A stretch of DNA of 64,000 nt from positions 930,001 through 994,000 of the forward strand of contig NZ_JACOPW010000001.1 in assembly GCF_015461845.1 (NCBI RefSeq), given 5' to 3'. The notes under the pieces are model-generated. The model searched no databases. It was not told the DNA's origin and saw only the letters and a list, made by a program, of their open reading frames with translations. This document shows positions 8,060-17,013 of the stretch, one piece after another. Both the position numbers and the translations under genes were made by a program. Source of the DNA: Pseudomonas mucoides (GTDB taxonomy: Bacteria; Pseudomonadota; Gammaproteobacteria; Pseudomonadales; Pseudomonadaceae). Each line of letters opens with the position of its first letter. Positions within the stretch are counted from its first letter, which is position 1.

Positions 8060-9208
8060 TTAAAGCCCCATCTGTTTACTGATAATCTCGTTCATCACTT
8101 CCCGCGTCCCGCCGCCAATCGACAGAATCCGGTTATCCCGGTACAGCCGCTCCACAAGACTGTCACGCATGTAACCCAAGCCTCCCAGAATCTGCACCGC
8201 ATCATTGACGATCCGGTCCGCCGTGTCGGTGGCAAAGTTCTTGGCCATCGAAATTTCCTTGATCACACTCTGCCCCGCCGCCATCTTCGCCGCCTGGCGA
8301 TAGGTAAATTCCCGAGACACTTCCAGCGCGGTCGCCATCTCGGCGAGGCGATGCTTGAGTACCTGGAACTTGCCGATGGGTTTACCGAAAGCTTCGCGCT
8401 GACGCGCCCACTTCAGGCTCTCCTCCAGCGCCAGCTGCGCAGTCATGTTGGCCATCAATGCCAACGCCAGCCGCTCACTCTGAAAGTTACCCATGATGCA
8501 GGCGAAACCCATGTTTTGCGCGCCAATCAGATTGCCCACCGGCACCCGACAGTCATCGAAGAACAACTCCGCGGTGTCCGATGCCCACCAGCCCATTTTC
8601 TTCAACTGACGGCCGACGGTGAAACCGGGTGTGCCCTTCTCGATCAACAACAGGCTGATGCCGCCAAAACCGGGCTCGCCGGTGCGCACTGCGACGGTGT
8701 AGTAATCGGCGCGAACGCCGCTGGTGATGAAGGTTTTGCTGCCGCTGACGCGATAGAAGTCGCCGTCACGCACGGCGCGGGTTTGCAGATTGGCGACGTC
8801 GGAACCGCCGCTGGGTTCGGTGACCGCCAGGGCGCTGATCTTCTCGCCGGTCAGCACCTGCGGCACCACGCGATCACGCACTTCGGGCCGGGCCCACTTG
8901 AGGATCGGTGGCAAGCCGATGTCCAGCGACCCCAAACCGGCCACCAGTCCACCCGAGCCACAGCGCATGAGCTCTTCGCTGGCAGCGACCTTGGCGAACA
9001 GATCACCTTCATGGCTGCCGCCCAGCGCTTCGGGATAGCCAATTCCCAGAATCCCGGCAGCACCGGCCTTGAGGTAGAGCTCACGGGGAAAGCTTTCAGC
9101 TTCCTCCCACTGATCAATGTCCGGAAGGATCTCCCGCTCGACGAAACGTCTGACGCTGTCACGGACCAATTGGTGGCTGGGATCGAAGTATTCCTGAAAG
9201 GCAGGCAT
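8060..9208 (-). CDS. Acyl-CoA dehydrogenase
   Basis: A 382-residue FAD enzyme that makes an alpha,beta double bond in an acyl-CoA. The family segments are present: AVTEPSGGSDVANLQT (FAD and substrate loop), FITSGVRADYY and a C-terminal QILGGLGYMRD. The position where medium-chain enzymes have the catalytic Glu (YEGT) reads SIGGGTRE here. Instead Glu245 in FQSERLALA sits where isovaleryl-CoA and long-chain dehydrogenases keep their base, suggesting that branch. Substrate is not known. It is downstream of recR on the same strand, separated by a REP pair, so it may be a separate unit. Confidence 0.88.
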   Translation of the reverse strand: MPAFQEYFDPSHQLVRDSVRRFVEREILPDIDQWEEAESFPRELYLKAGAAGILGIGYPEALGGSHEGDLFAKVAASEELMRCGSGGLVAGLGSLDIGLPPILKWARPEVRDRVVPQVLTGEKISALAVTEPSGGSDVANLQTRAVRDGDFYRVSGSKTFITSGVRADYYTVAVRTGEPGFGGISLLLIEKGTPGFTVGRQLKKMGWWASDTAELFFDDCRVPVGNLIGAQNMGFACIMGNFQSERLALALMANMTAQLALEESLKWARQREAFGKPIGKFQVLKHRLAEMATALEVSREFTYRQAAKMAAGQSVIKEISMAKNFATDTADRIVNDAVQILGGLGYMRDSLVERLYRDNRILSIGGGTREVMNEIISKQMGL

Positions 9209-9299
9209 CGGCGAACTCCACTGAAGGTTCAGCGACGTTAACCGAGCGCTTGCTTGGTTTTCAACAGGATTGTGTCAATACGGAGAACTGAGGCGCGGC

Positions 9300-9378
9300 C
9301 ATCGCGGGCAAGCCTAGCTCCCACAATGCTGTGGTGAACACTGGAGATCCAGTGTGGGAGCCGGGCTTGCCCGCGATG
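9300..9378. repeat. REP pair (REPIN) between recR and the acyl-CoA dehydrogenase gene
   Basis: CATCGCGGGCAAGCCTAGCT near 9300 is mirrored by GGAGCCGGGCTTGCCCGCGA ending at 9378, with about 35 bases between the two arms. The element sits in the gap between two same-strand genes. Confidence 0.9.
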
Positions 9379-9393
9379 AGGCCCGTTCAGCCA

Positions 9394-9996
9394 CTACAAG
9401 GCTATCGGCTTACGCCCGGCAAACGAATGCGCCAACGTCCCGCCATCCACCAACTCCAGCTCACCCCCCAACGGCACACCGTGAGCAATACGCGAAGCAA
9501 TCAGCCCCTTATTGCTAAGCAACTGCGCAATGTAATGCGCCGTCGCCTCACCTTCCACCGTCGGGTTGGTCGCAAGAATGACTTCGGTAAAAGTCCCGGC
9601 CTCTTCAATCCGCGCCATCAACTGCGGAATACCAATCGCCTCAGGCCCAAGACCGTCAAGCGGCGACAAATGCCCTTTGAGCACGAAGTAGCGACCACGG
9701 AAACCGGTCTGCTCCACCGCATAGACATCCATTGGCCCTTCCACCACACACAACAACGTGTCGTCACGGCGGGTATCCGCGCACTGCGGGCACAGGTCGT
9801 CCTCGGTCAGCGTGCGGCACAAACGGCAATTACCCACCCCTTCCATGGCCTGACTCAAGGCCAACGCCAGTCGCGAACCACCGCTGCGATCACGCTCAAG
9901 CAGTTGCAGCGCCATGCGCTGGGCGGTTTTCTGACCCACGCCCGGCAAAATTCGCAGGGCATCGATCAGTTGGCGAATCAAAGGGCTGAAGCTCAT
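9394..9996 (-). CDS. recR: Recombination protein RecR
   Basis: A 200-residue RecFOR component that helps load RecA on gapped DNA. The N-terminal helix-hairpin-helix ([16 protein letters not shown]), the four-cysteine zinc finger (CRLC and CPQC, near residues 57-72) and the Toprim domain ([12 protein letters not shown] ... [14 protein letters not shown]) are all visible. In most gammaproteobacteria it directly follows dnaX-ybaB; here another gene and a terminator come between. Confidence 0.96.
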   Translation of the reverse strand: MSFSPLIRQLIDALRILPGVGQKTAQRMALQLLERDRSGGSRLALALSQAMEGVGNCRLCRTLTEDDLCPQCADTRRDDTLLCVVEGPMDVYAVEQTGFRGRYFVLKGHLSPLDGLGPEAIGIPQLMARIEEAGTFTEVILATNPTVEGEATAHYIAQLLSNKGLIASRIAHGVPLGGELELVDGGTLAHSFAGRKPIAL

Positions 9997-10061
9997 AGGG
10001 AAACGTCCGACAAAACAACGAGACGCGGTTTATACCCGCGCCTCTCTTTAGCGTCAAATAC

Positions 10062-11096
10062 TCAGTCCTGCGCGACCCGCACCACCAGTTTGCCGAAGTT
10101 GCGCCCTTCCAGCAGACCAATGAATGCTTCGGGTGCCTGTTCGAGACCATCGACCACGTCTTCGCGGAATTTCACCTTGCCGTCGCGCACCCACGGCGCC
10201 ATGGCACTGATGAATTCCGGCTGGCGATCGCCGTAGTCGTCGAACACGATGAAGCCCTGGATTCGCACGCGCTTGGTCAAAATCGTCCGTTGCAATTGCG
10301 GCAGACGATCCGGGCCGCTCGGGGCTTCGTGGGCGTTGTAGGAAGCGATCAGGCCGCACAGCGGAATACGCGCCTTGGGGTTGAGCAGCGGCAATACCGC
10401 GTCGAACACCTTGCCACCGACGTTCTCGTAATAGATGTCGATGCCGTTGGGGCACGCCTTCGCCAACTCTTGGGCGAAGTCCGGACTCTTGTGGTCGACG
10501 CAGGCATCAAAACCTAATTCGTCGACGACATAACGGCATTTTTCCGCGCCACCGGCGACGCCGACCGTGCGTAAACCCTTGATCTTCGCTACCTGACCGA
10601 CCACCGACCCCACGGCACCGGATGCCGCCGCGACCACCAGGGTTTCGCCGGACTTCGGCTGGCCAATGTCCATCAGCCCCATATAGGCCGTCATGCCCGG
10701 CATCCCCAGCACGCCCAAGGCCATCGACGGGCTCGGCAACCCGGACGGCACCGGGATGATGTTGCGACCGTCGCTGATGCTATGGCTCTGCCAGCCGGTG
10801 GAGCCGACGACCACATCACCTTCCTGGAATTTTGGATTCAACGAGCGTTCGACCCGGCTGACAGCGCCACCGGTCATGACCTCGCCGATTTCGACCGGGG
10901 CGGCATAGGACGGCGCGTCACTCATGCGACCGCGCATGTACGGGTCCAGCGACAGGTAAAGGGTCTTGAGCAGGACCTGACCGTCAGCGAGCTCCGGCAA
11001 CGCTTCCCTTTCCAGGCGAAAATTCTCCGGCGTCGGCGCGCCAACCGGGCGGGACGCCAGGACGATACGTTGGTTGAGGGTCAATGCTTGTGGCAT
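10062..11096 (-). CDS. NADP-dependent oxidoreductase, CurA/MDR family
   Basis: A 344-residue zinc-free medium-chain reductase/dehydrogenase, like curcumin reductase CurA and leukotriene B4 dehydrogenases, which reduce alpha,beta-unsaturated ketones with NADPH. The N-terminal substrate domain (LDPYMRGRMSD) and the Rossmann motif AASGAVGSVVGQVAKIKG are typical. No zinc-ligand cysteines are seen. It is placed between ybaB and recR, flanked on the ybaB side by a terminator and a REP pair, so it is probably transcribed from its own promoter. The natural substrate is unknown. Confidence 0.88.
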   Translation of the reverse strand: MPQALTLNQRIVLASRPVGAPTPENFRLEREALPELADGQVLLKTLYLSLDPYMRGRMSDAPSYAAPVEIGEVMTGGAVSRVERSLNPKFQEGDVVVGSTGWQSHSISDGRNIIPVPSGLPSPSMALGVLGMPGMTAYMGLMDIGQPKSGETLVVAAASGAVGSVVGQVAKIKGLRTVGVAGGAEKCRYVVDELGFDACVDHKSPDFAQELAKACPNGIDIYYENVGGKVFDAVLPLLNPKARIPLCGLIASYNAHEAPSGPDRLPQLQRTILTKRVRIQGFIVFDDYGDRQPEFISAMAPWVRDGKVKFREDVVDGLEQAPEAFIGLLEGRNFGKLVVRVAQD

Positions 11097-11194
11097 GTGA
11101 GCGTCTCCTTTGATCGAGAATCGAGTGGTATAGGGGAGCAGACCTTTGTGGCGGTTTCAGGTTCGATGTTTCGTCAGGTGTACCGAGGTGACTT

Positions 11195-11262
11195 CATCGC
11201 GGGCAAGCCACGCTCCCACAGGATTGAGGTGACCCCTGTGGGAGCTAGGCTTGCCCGCGATG
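11195..11262. repeat. REP pair (REPIN) upstream of the CurA-like gene
   Basis: CATCGCGGGCAAGCCACGCT from 11195 is mirrored by GGAGCTAGGCTTGCCCGCGA ending at 11262, with CCCACAGG/CCTGTGGG completing the inner arms. It lies between the CurA-like gene and the terminator after ybaB. Confidence 0.88.
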
Positions 11263-11297
11263 GCGATCGCACAGACGCTACACCCATCAGGCAGAAA

Positions 11298-11333
11298 CAA
11301 AAATGCCAGGCGCGATGCCTGGCATTTTTTTGT
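11298..11333 (-). terminator. Intrinsic terminator after ybaB
   Basis: AAAATGCCAGGC and GCCTGGCATTTT form a strong hairpin with A/T runs on both sides, so it can work on both strands. It lies about 26 bases past the ybaB stop codon and should end dnaX-ybaB transcription before the CurA-like gene and recR. Confidence 0.85.
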
Positions 11334-11358
11334 AGCTCATCCGATGCGCTTTAGCGAA

Positions 11359-11697
11359 TCAGAATGGCAGCTTCATGCCCGGCGGCAATTGCATGCCTGC
11401 GGTCATGCCGGACATTTTGTCCTGGCTGTTCGCTTCGATCTTGCGCACGGCATCGTTGACGGCGGCGGCGACGACGGCTTCCAGCATCTCTTTGTCGTCT
11501 TCGCTCAGGCCTTCAACCAGGCTTGGGTCGATGGTCACGCTCTTGACGTCGTGACGACCGGTCATCACCACGGTGACCATATCGCCGCCCGCTTTACCGA
11601 TGACTTCGGCGTTGGCCAGCTCTTCCTGCATCTTGGCCATTTTTTCCTGCATCTGCTGTGCCTGCTTCATCAGGCCGGCCATGCCACCTTTCATCAT
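11359..11697 (-). CDS. ybaB: YbaB/EbfC nucleoid-associated protein
   Basis: A 112-residue small DNA-binding protein of the YbaB/EbfC family. A coiled N-terminus ([20 protein letters not shown]) precedes a compact alpha/beta core, with a methionine- and proline-rich tail. I chose the ATG at 11697 because GAGGTG lies at a proper distance before it; the in-frame GTG at 11706 overlaps that site. It is 66 bases downstream of dnaX, the usual order. Confidence 0.94.
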   Translation of the reverse strand: MMKGGMAGLMKQAQQMQEKMAKMQEELANAEVIGKAGGDMVTVVMTGRHDVKSVTIDPSLVEGLSEDDKEMLEAVVAAAVNDAVRKIEANSQDKMSGMTAGMQLPPGMKLPF

Positions 11698-11763
11698 GGG
11701 AATCACCTCAAAAGTACTTGGATTAAACAGCGTCCGGCCCTGTTGACCGAACGCCTTCAGTTA

Positions 11764-13833
11764 TTAGCCCTGACTGACCAGAGCGTCGACAGGTTCAATA
11801 GTATCGTTACGGATCACCGCACCGAACTGTTGCATCATTTGCTGGATGAACGGATCGCCGTGGATCGACTCCTCGGCCTCGCGCTGACGGTTGGCTCGGC
11901 GCCGGGACGCCGCCTGGGCCGGAGTTTCCTGCTCAGGCTTGATCAGCTCCATGCTCAGGGTCAGCGTGCGCCCGTGAAACTGGTTCAGCGCATCGTTGAG
12001 ACGACGTTGCTGGGTCGCATTGAACAAGGCGCTGTGGGCCGGGTCCAGGTGCATCAGCCAGTGATCGCCCTCGACGGAAATCAGCGTGCAGTTGGCGGCA
12101 ATGCTGCCCGTCATGCCGGAGATCGGCAGTTTCGGGAACATTTCCAGCCATTGCAGCGCCAGACCGGTGGCCGGCATCGCAGCGGGTTCCGGCTCCGGTT
12201 CCGGCGCGGGTTCGGCGGTGTGTTCGCTGGCCAGTTCATCAAGGTAACTGTAGGCCGAATCCATGTCCGGCTCGATGTAATCCTCGTCCAGCGGCGGTTC
12301 GTCGTCCTGGTCGATGCCAGGGGTAGCGGCATCGACGTCGGCAACGGACGGTTCCGGGATCGGCGCAGCGGCCCACTCCGGCGCATCCGGCACCACGCTG
12401 TCCGGCGTTGGCAACGGCATTGGCGGCAACTCGGGCTGCTCGCTGGCGGTTTCCAGTACCGGCTCGACGGCGGGTTGCTGCATGACGTCGGGAACGACCG
12501 GGTCGTTCCACGGCAAGTCGACGACGGCCTCGACCGCTACGGGCTCAACCACCGGTTCCGGTACGACAACGGGCGCAACCGGTTCAGGTTCCGGCGCGGG
12601 AACTGGAACGGCAACAACGGGAGCAGGTGCAACTGCCGCAGCGACTACCGGCGCAACAACCGGCGCGGCAGCCACTGAATTTGCGGAATCAACTGTGGCC
12701 TGGCTGATCCCCACTGGCTTTAGCGGTTGCCTCGGGGCGTCCGCGGTGTCTGCGGGGCGGAAGGCGAGCATCCGCAGCAGGACCATTTCAAAGCCACCAC
12801 GCGGGTCCGGCGCCAGCGGCAAATCACGCCGGCCGATCAGGCCCATCTGGTAATAAAACTGCACGTCTTCGGCTGGCAACGCCTGGGCCAGCGCCAGTAC
12901 CCGGTCACGGTCGCCGTGACCGTTGTCGACGCCTTCAGGCAAGGCCTGGGCGATGGCGACGCGGTGCAGTACGTTGAGAATTTCCGAAAGCACGCCGTTC
13001 CAGTCCGGGCCTTGTTCGGCCAGATGACGAACGCCTTCGAGCAACGCCTTGGCGTCACCTTCGATCAACGCATGCAAAACGTCGTAGACCTGGCCGTGAT
13101 CCAGCGTACCGAGCATCGCCCGCACGTCGGCGGCCATGACCTTGCCTTCACCGAAGGCGATGGCCTGGTCAGTGAGGCTCATGGCATCGCGCATCGAGCC
13201 ATCGGCGGCACGGCCCAACAGCCACAATGCGTCGTCTTCGAACGGTACATTCTCGACACCCAGCACGTGGGTCAAATGCTCGACTACGCGTTCCGGCGTC
13301 ATGTTCTTCAGGGAGAACTGCAGACACCGCGACAGAATGGTTGCAGGAAGTTTCTGCGGATCGGTCGTCGCCAGGATGAACTTGACGTAGGGCGGCGGCT
13401 CTTCGAGGGTTTTCAGCAGCGCATTGAAGGAATGGCTGGAGAGCATGTGCACTTCGTCGATCAGGTAGACCTTGAAGCGCCCGCGGCTCGGGGCGTACTG
13501 CACGTTGTCGAGCAGTTCGCGGGTGTCTTCGACCTTGGTCCGGCTCGCGGCGTCGATCTCGATCAGGTCGACAAAGCGCCCTTCATCGATTTCGCGGCAC
13601 ACCGAGCACTCGCCGCACGGCGTCGAAGTGATACCTGTTTCACAGTTCAGGCATTTGGCGATGATCCGCGCAATGGTGGTCTTGCCCACCCCGCGCGTAC
13701 CGGTAAACAGGTAGGCATGGTGCAGCCGCTGGCTGTCCAAGGCATTGATCAGAGCCTTGAGCACATGGGTCTGGCCGACCATTTCGCGGAACGAGCGCGG
13801 ACGCCATTTACGTGCAAGAACCTGATAACTCAT
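11764..13833 (-). CDS. dnaX: DNA polymerase III subunits tau/gamma
   Basis: A 689-residue clamp-loader ATPase. Residues 1-360 are the AAA+ part: GTRGVGKTTIARIIAK (Walker A), the four-cysteine zinc module (CLNC, CGECSVC), LIDEVHM (Walker B) and ATTDPQKLP (sensor). A long Pro/Val/Ala/Glu-rich linker follows (about residues 380-560), then the C-terminal tau domain that binds the polymerase. I chose ATG at 13833, giving the conserved start MSYQVLARKWRP. The linker is low-complexity, and long open frames on the opposite strand are its by-products. I did not identify a slippage site for a shorter gamma form. Confidence 0.96.
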   Translation of the reverse strand: MSYQVLARKWRPRSFREMVGQTHVLKALINALDSQRLHHAYLFTGTRGVGKTTIARIIAKCLNCETGITSTPCGECSVCREIDEGRFVDLIEIDAASRTKVEDTRELLDNVQYAPSRGRFKVYLIDEVHMLSSHSFNALLKTLEEPPPYVKFILATTDPQKLPATILSRCLQFSLKNMTPERVVEHLTHVLGVENVPFEDDALWLLGRAADGSMRDAMSLTDQAIAFGEGKVMAADVRAMLGTLDHGQVYDVLHALIEGDAKALLEGVRHLAEQGPDWNGVLSEILNVLHRVAIAQALPEGVDNGHGDRDRVLALAQALPAEDVQFYYQMGLIGRRDLPLAPDPRGGFEMVLLRMLAFRPADTADAPRQPLKPVGISQATVDSANSVAAAPVVAPVVAAAVAPAPVVAVPVPAPEPEPVAPVVVPEPVVEPVAVEAVVDLPWNDPVVPDVMQQPAVEPVLETASEQPELPPMPLPTPDSVVPDAPEWAAAPIPEPSVADVDAATPGIDQDDEPPLDEDYIEPDMDSAYSYLDELASEHTAEPAPEPEPEPAAMPATGLALQWLEMFPKLPISGMTGSIAANCTLISVEGDHWLMHLDPAHSALFNATQQRRLNDALNQFHGRTLTLSMELIKPEQETPAQAASRRRANRQREAEESIHGDPFIQQMMQQFGAVIRNDTIEPVDALVSQG

Positions 13834-13976
13834 CGAAAACCGTCGCAACGAAGGAACAGAAGCGGCTAATGCTAGCGGAGCAAGGCCAAAATTGCATCCG
13901 GTGTGCTCGTCTAATCTGGCTAAGCTGCACTTTGGGGGCTTTAATCGGCTCGGGTTTTAGCTGTACCGGAGCGTTT

Positions 13977-14723
13977 ATGCGTTGTGCCTTGGGGGCATTG
14001 CTGTGGATAAGTGTGAGCGCCGCCGCTGCCGAAGCGCCGTTGCGATTTGTCGTGCCCGACAGTTGGGCGATGCCGATGGTGCAACTGGATCATGGCCGCC
14101 TGACCCAGGGCATCCTGTATGACGTGATGCTCAGCCTGGCCACTCAGGTGGGAGTGCCGGCGGAATTTCACGTACTGCCCCGGGCGCGAGTGCAAAACGC
14201 CATGGAACACGGCGAGGTCGATGTGCGCTGCTATGCCGCGCAGTCATGGCTACCGAATCAGTCAGGCGACTACATCTGGAGCATCCCGCTGTGGTTTCAG
14301 CGTGACGTGCTGGTCAGTCAGCAAGCCCCGCCCGCCCTGGTGTTGCCTGCGACCCTTTCACGCCAGCCCATCGGCACAGTGCTCGGCTATTACTACCCGA
14401 CGCTGCAACCGCTGTTCGATGCCGATCGCCTGCGCCGCGAAGACGCGCGCAATCAGGAACAAGTGCTGGAAAAACTCAATGCCGGGCGTCATCGCTATGC
14501 CGTGAGCAATCAATGGACACTGGACTGGTTCAATCAGCGCCTGCTGCCCGACCGACAATTGAAAGCGGTGGCCGTGTTGCAGGAACAGAATGTCGGTTGC
14601 TATGTGCGCAATGACCCCAAGGTGCCGGTGCAGCGCATTCTGCGCACGTTGTTGCGGATGAAAATGTCCGGGGAGATTGATGACATTATCCGGTTGTACA
14701 TCGGCACCCCCGCAAACTTTTAG
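13977..14723 (+). CDS. Periplasmic solute-binding-like protein (type 3 fold)
   Basis: A 248-residue exported protein resembling the bacterial extracellular solute-binding family 3. It has a signal peptide (MRCALGALLWISVSAAAAEA) and then a two-lobe type sequence: LRFVVPDSWAMPM, LPRARVQNAMEHGEVDVRCY, and a tail with MKMSGEIDDIIRLY. I chose the ATG at 13977, preceded by GGAG at 13967-13970. It is divergent from dnaX with no transporter genes beside it. Such orphan proteins are common in Pseudomonas and may bind an amino acid or act as a sensor partner; the ligand is unknown. Confidence 0.75.
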   Translation: MRCALGALLWISVSAAAAEAPLRFVVPDSWAMPMVQLDHGRLTQGILYDVMLSLATQVGVPAEFHVLPRARVQNAMEHGEVDVRCYAAQSWLPNQSGDYIWSIPLWFQRDVLVSQQAPPALVLPATLSRQPIGTVLGYYYPTLQPLFDADRLRREDARNQEQVLEKLNAGRHRYAVSNQWTLDWFNQRLLPDRQLKAVAVLQEQNVGCYVRNDPKVPVQRILRTLLRMKMSGEIDDIIRLYIGTPANF

Positions 14724-14733
14724 CAGCCTGTGG

Positions 14734-16434
14734 CTACAGGGACATGGTCACTGCCTGCCATTGCGGCGGCACTACAAACCCCGCCACCCAGCCTGGCACC
14801 GCTTCGGGCGGCATTGGCCGGGCGATGAAATAGCCTTGGGCGACCTCGCAACCCAGTCTCAGCAACAACTCACCGTGCTCGATGCTTTCCAGCCCTTCGG
14901 CAATCACCTGCCGGCCAAATGCCCGGGCCAGACCGATCACAGCGGTGGTCAGCGCCAGGTCATCGCGATCCTCCAGCATGTCGCGCACGAACGTCTTATC
15001 AATCTTGATGGTTTGCGTGCGCAGACGCTTGAGATAGCTCAGTGACGAATAACCGGTGCCAAAGTCGCCGAGCGAAAACTGCACCCCCAGCGCCTGACAA
15101 GCCTGCAAACAGACGCTGACGTGGTGGATATTCTCGATGGCCACCGACTCGACGATTTCCAGGTCAAGCATCTGCGCAGGCACCTCGGCGTGCCGAGCGA
15201 GCACCTGCTTGAGCCGTTCAACAAAATCCGCACGCTGAAAATGCCGTGCCGCGATGTTCAGGCTGATCGGCCAGCACTGCCCCGCCTGCTGCCAGCGGTG
15301 CAACTGCGCCAGGACCTGATCCATCACCCACTCGCCGATGTCGATGATCAGGTCCGTCTCCTCCACCGCGGGCAAGAAATCCCTGGCCCGTATCAGGCCG
15401 TTTTGCGGATGCGCCCAGCGCAACAGCGCCTCGAAACCGACGACCTTACCCAGGCGCATGTTGACCTTGGGCTGGAAATGCAGACGCAGTTCACCGGCTG
15501 CCAACGCCTGACGCACGCGCTGGACGGTCTGGTGCGTCGCCTTGACCTCTTGATCCCGAGTCACGTCGAACAGGTGAAAACGGTTGCGTCCGCGCTGCTT
15601 GGCCACGTACATGGCTTGATCGGCGTGACGCAACAGGGTTTCAGCATCTTCATTGTCGAGGGGAAACAGCGTGACCCCGATGCTGGCGAACACATGAACG
15701 TCCTTGCCATGCAGCACGTACGGTGCCGAAATCGCACCCAGCACCCGGTTCAGCGCCGCACGCAGTTCGGGCAGATCCCGCACATGACGCAACACCAGCA
15801 CGAACTCGTCGCCTGCCAGACGCGCCACCACATCTTCGCCCCGCACGATGCCACGCAAACGCCTGGCCACCTCCACCAGCAACACATCACCACTGGCATG
15901 GCCGTAGCCGTCGTTGACCGCTTTAAACCCGTCGAGGTCGAGCATGCACACCGCCAGCGGGGTGTCTTCCAGCCGTGAGAACTCCAGCGCCTGATCCAGC
16001 AAGTCCGAGAGGTACGCGCGATTAGGCAATCCGGTCAGCACGTCATGCCCGACCCGCCATTGCAAGGTATGCAGCAACTCGCGTTTTTCACTGATGTCGA
16101 ACCGGATCGACAGGTATCGATCGACCCGCCCGGTGTCATCATCGAGGACCGGCACCATGGTGCTGTCGACCCAGTACAGGCTGCCGTCCTTGGCGCGATT
16201 GCAGATCTCGCCTTTCCACACACTGCCCAGCGCAATGGTGCGCCACATCACAGAAAAGAATTCGCAGGAATGCACGCCGGAATTGAGCAGACGGTGATTC
16301 TGGCCGATCAGCTCTTCACGGCTATAACCGGACACGGCGCAGAATTGGTCATTGACGTAGGTGATCCGGCCGTTCAGGTCGGTCTCGGAAAAAATCGCGG
16401 CGGCATCCACAGCCCTGCGGTACTTCTCATCCAT
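14734..16434 (-). CDS. PAS-GGDEF-EAL cyclic-di-GMP protein
   Basis: A 566-residue soluble protein. Residues 5-120 form a PAS/PAC sensor (ITYVNDQFCAVSGYSREELIG). The GGDEF domain has AGDEF at 207-211 and an intact inhibitory I-site RGED at 198-201. The EAL domain has EALLRW at 335-340, LNIAARHF, LEIVES, KIDKTFVRD and AEGLES. The usual DDFGTG metal motif reads GDFGTG, with Gly456 replacing the first Asp, so phosphodiesterase activity may be altered. It has no membrane segment. It converges with the solute-binding gene, leaving only 10 bases between their stops. Confidence 0.92.
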   Translation of the reverse strand: MDEKYRRAVDAAAIFSETDLNGRITYVNDQFCAVSGYSREELIGQNHRLLNSGVHSCEFFSVMWRTIALGSVWKGEICNRAKDGSLYWVDSTMVPVLDDDTGRVDRYLSIRFDISEKRELLHTLQWRVGHDVLTGLPNRAYLSDLLDQALEFSRLEDTPLAVCMLDLDGFKAVNDGYGHASGDVLLVEVARRLRGIVRGEDVVARLAGDEFVLVLRHVRDLPELRAALNRVLGAISAPYVLHGKDVHVFASIGVTLFPLDNEDAETLLRHADQAMYVAKQRGRNRFHLFDVTRDQEVKATHQTVQRVRQALAAGELRLHFQPKVNMRLGKVVGFEALLRWAHPQNGLIRARDFLPAVEETDLIIDIGEWVMDQVLAQLHRWQQAGQCWPISLNIAARHFQRADFVERLKQVLARHAEVPAQMLDLEIVESVAIENIHHVSVCLQACQALGVQFSLGDFGTGYSSLSYLKRLRTQTIKIDKTFVRDMLEDRDDLALTTAVIGLARAFGRQVIAEGLESIEHGELLLRLGCEVAQGYFIARPMPPEAVPGWVAGFVVPPQWQAVTMSL

Positions 16435-16707
16435 GAATCAGGCTCGCTGTCGCTAGCGGAAGAATGGCGTGTCATCCCGGACGCGCATTTTTGATGGCCC
16501 TGCAAGACTGCAGATCAATCTGACTTGAACACCTCGCGCCAGTCTGACGAGGGCGCGCAATGCTCGCAGCTTGACCAAGGCTTGTCCAAGCCTTCGTGCA
16601 GCAATGAATATCGGTGCATAAGTGAAATGTTCGTTCTGAAAACCGCAAACGTCGAAAAACCGCCCTGGAGATGATCCATGGCAGAACGACAAAAAATATT
16701 TTCAGAT
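16435..16707. other. Intergenic region with no gene seen
   Basis: About 270 bases between the PAS-GGDEF-EAL gene and the ffs terminator. Only short frames without family features or convincing ribosome sites occur. It should hold the promoter of the minus-strand PAS-GGDEF-EAL gene; I cannot place it precisely. Confidence 0.5.
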
Positions 16708-16731
16708 AGAAAACGCGAAAGAGGATTCGCG
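16708..16731 (-). terminator. Terminator of the 4.5S RNA gene
   Basis: On the minus strand CGCGAA-TCCTCT-TTCGCG forms a hairpin followed by TTTTC. It lies just past the 3' end of ffs. Confidence 0.75.
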
Positions 16732-16743
16732 GTGCGTTATGGA

Positions 16744-16855
16744 GGCAACCCCACCAGCCACACCCCGGCACACAATGTTCCCGCTGTGGCTGCTTCCTTC
16801 CGGATCTGACCAGGTTCACGGGTAATCGTTGCGGGGGGACCGATGGGGTCACCAT
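16744..16855 (-). ncRNA. ffs: 4.5S signal recognition particle RNA
   Basis: The minus strand contains the universally conserved SRP RNA helix 8 core CAGATCCGGAAGGAAGCAGCC, whose GGAA tetraloop and asymmetric loop bind Ffh. The flanking CCCGCAACG (5') and GTGTGCCGGGGTGTGGCTGG (3') segments match the E. coli 4.5S RNA, and GACCCCAT/GTGGGGTT close the end helix. The length is near 110 bases; the exact ends are estimates. The RNA works with Ffh in targeting membrane proteins. Confidence 0.93.
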
Positions 16856-16979
16856 AACGACGCTCACCTGACGGCGAGCCGCGCCATTGTACCTATCTGA
16901 GACGAAGTTACAACCGTTGGGGCGGATTAAAAAACATGAACGGCTTCAAGGACATGCAATCCCTGTGAAAGACCTTCCT

Positions 16980-17008
16980 CTGTAGCCGCTGCACGTCAGC
17001 GGCTACAG
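16980..17008. repeat. Short palindrome CTGTAGCCGCTG/CAGCGGCTACAG
   Basis: A perfect 12-base inverted repeat with a five-base loop, next to the end of the metallopeptidase gene. It resembles the palindromes at 4825, 42837 and 49141 in the TGTAGC ends. It has no U-run on the minus strand. Confidence 0.7.
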
Positions 17009-17013
17009 GATGG

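Noticed and set aside
11251..13869. Two long plus-strand frames opposite dnaX (475 and 380 codons)
   Set aside because: They are antisense to the conserved dnaX gene, rich in His, Arg and Gly as expected from shadow frames in high-GC DNA, and have no domain features.
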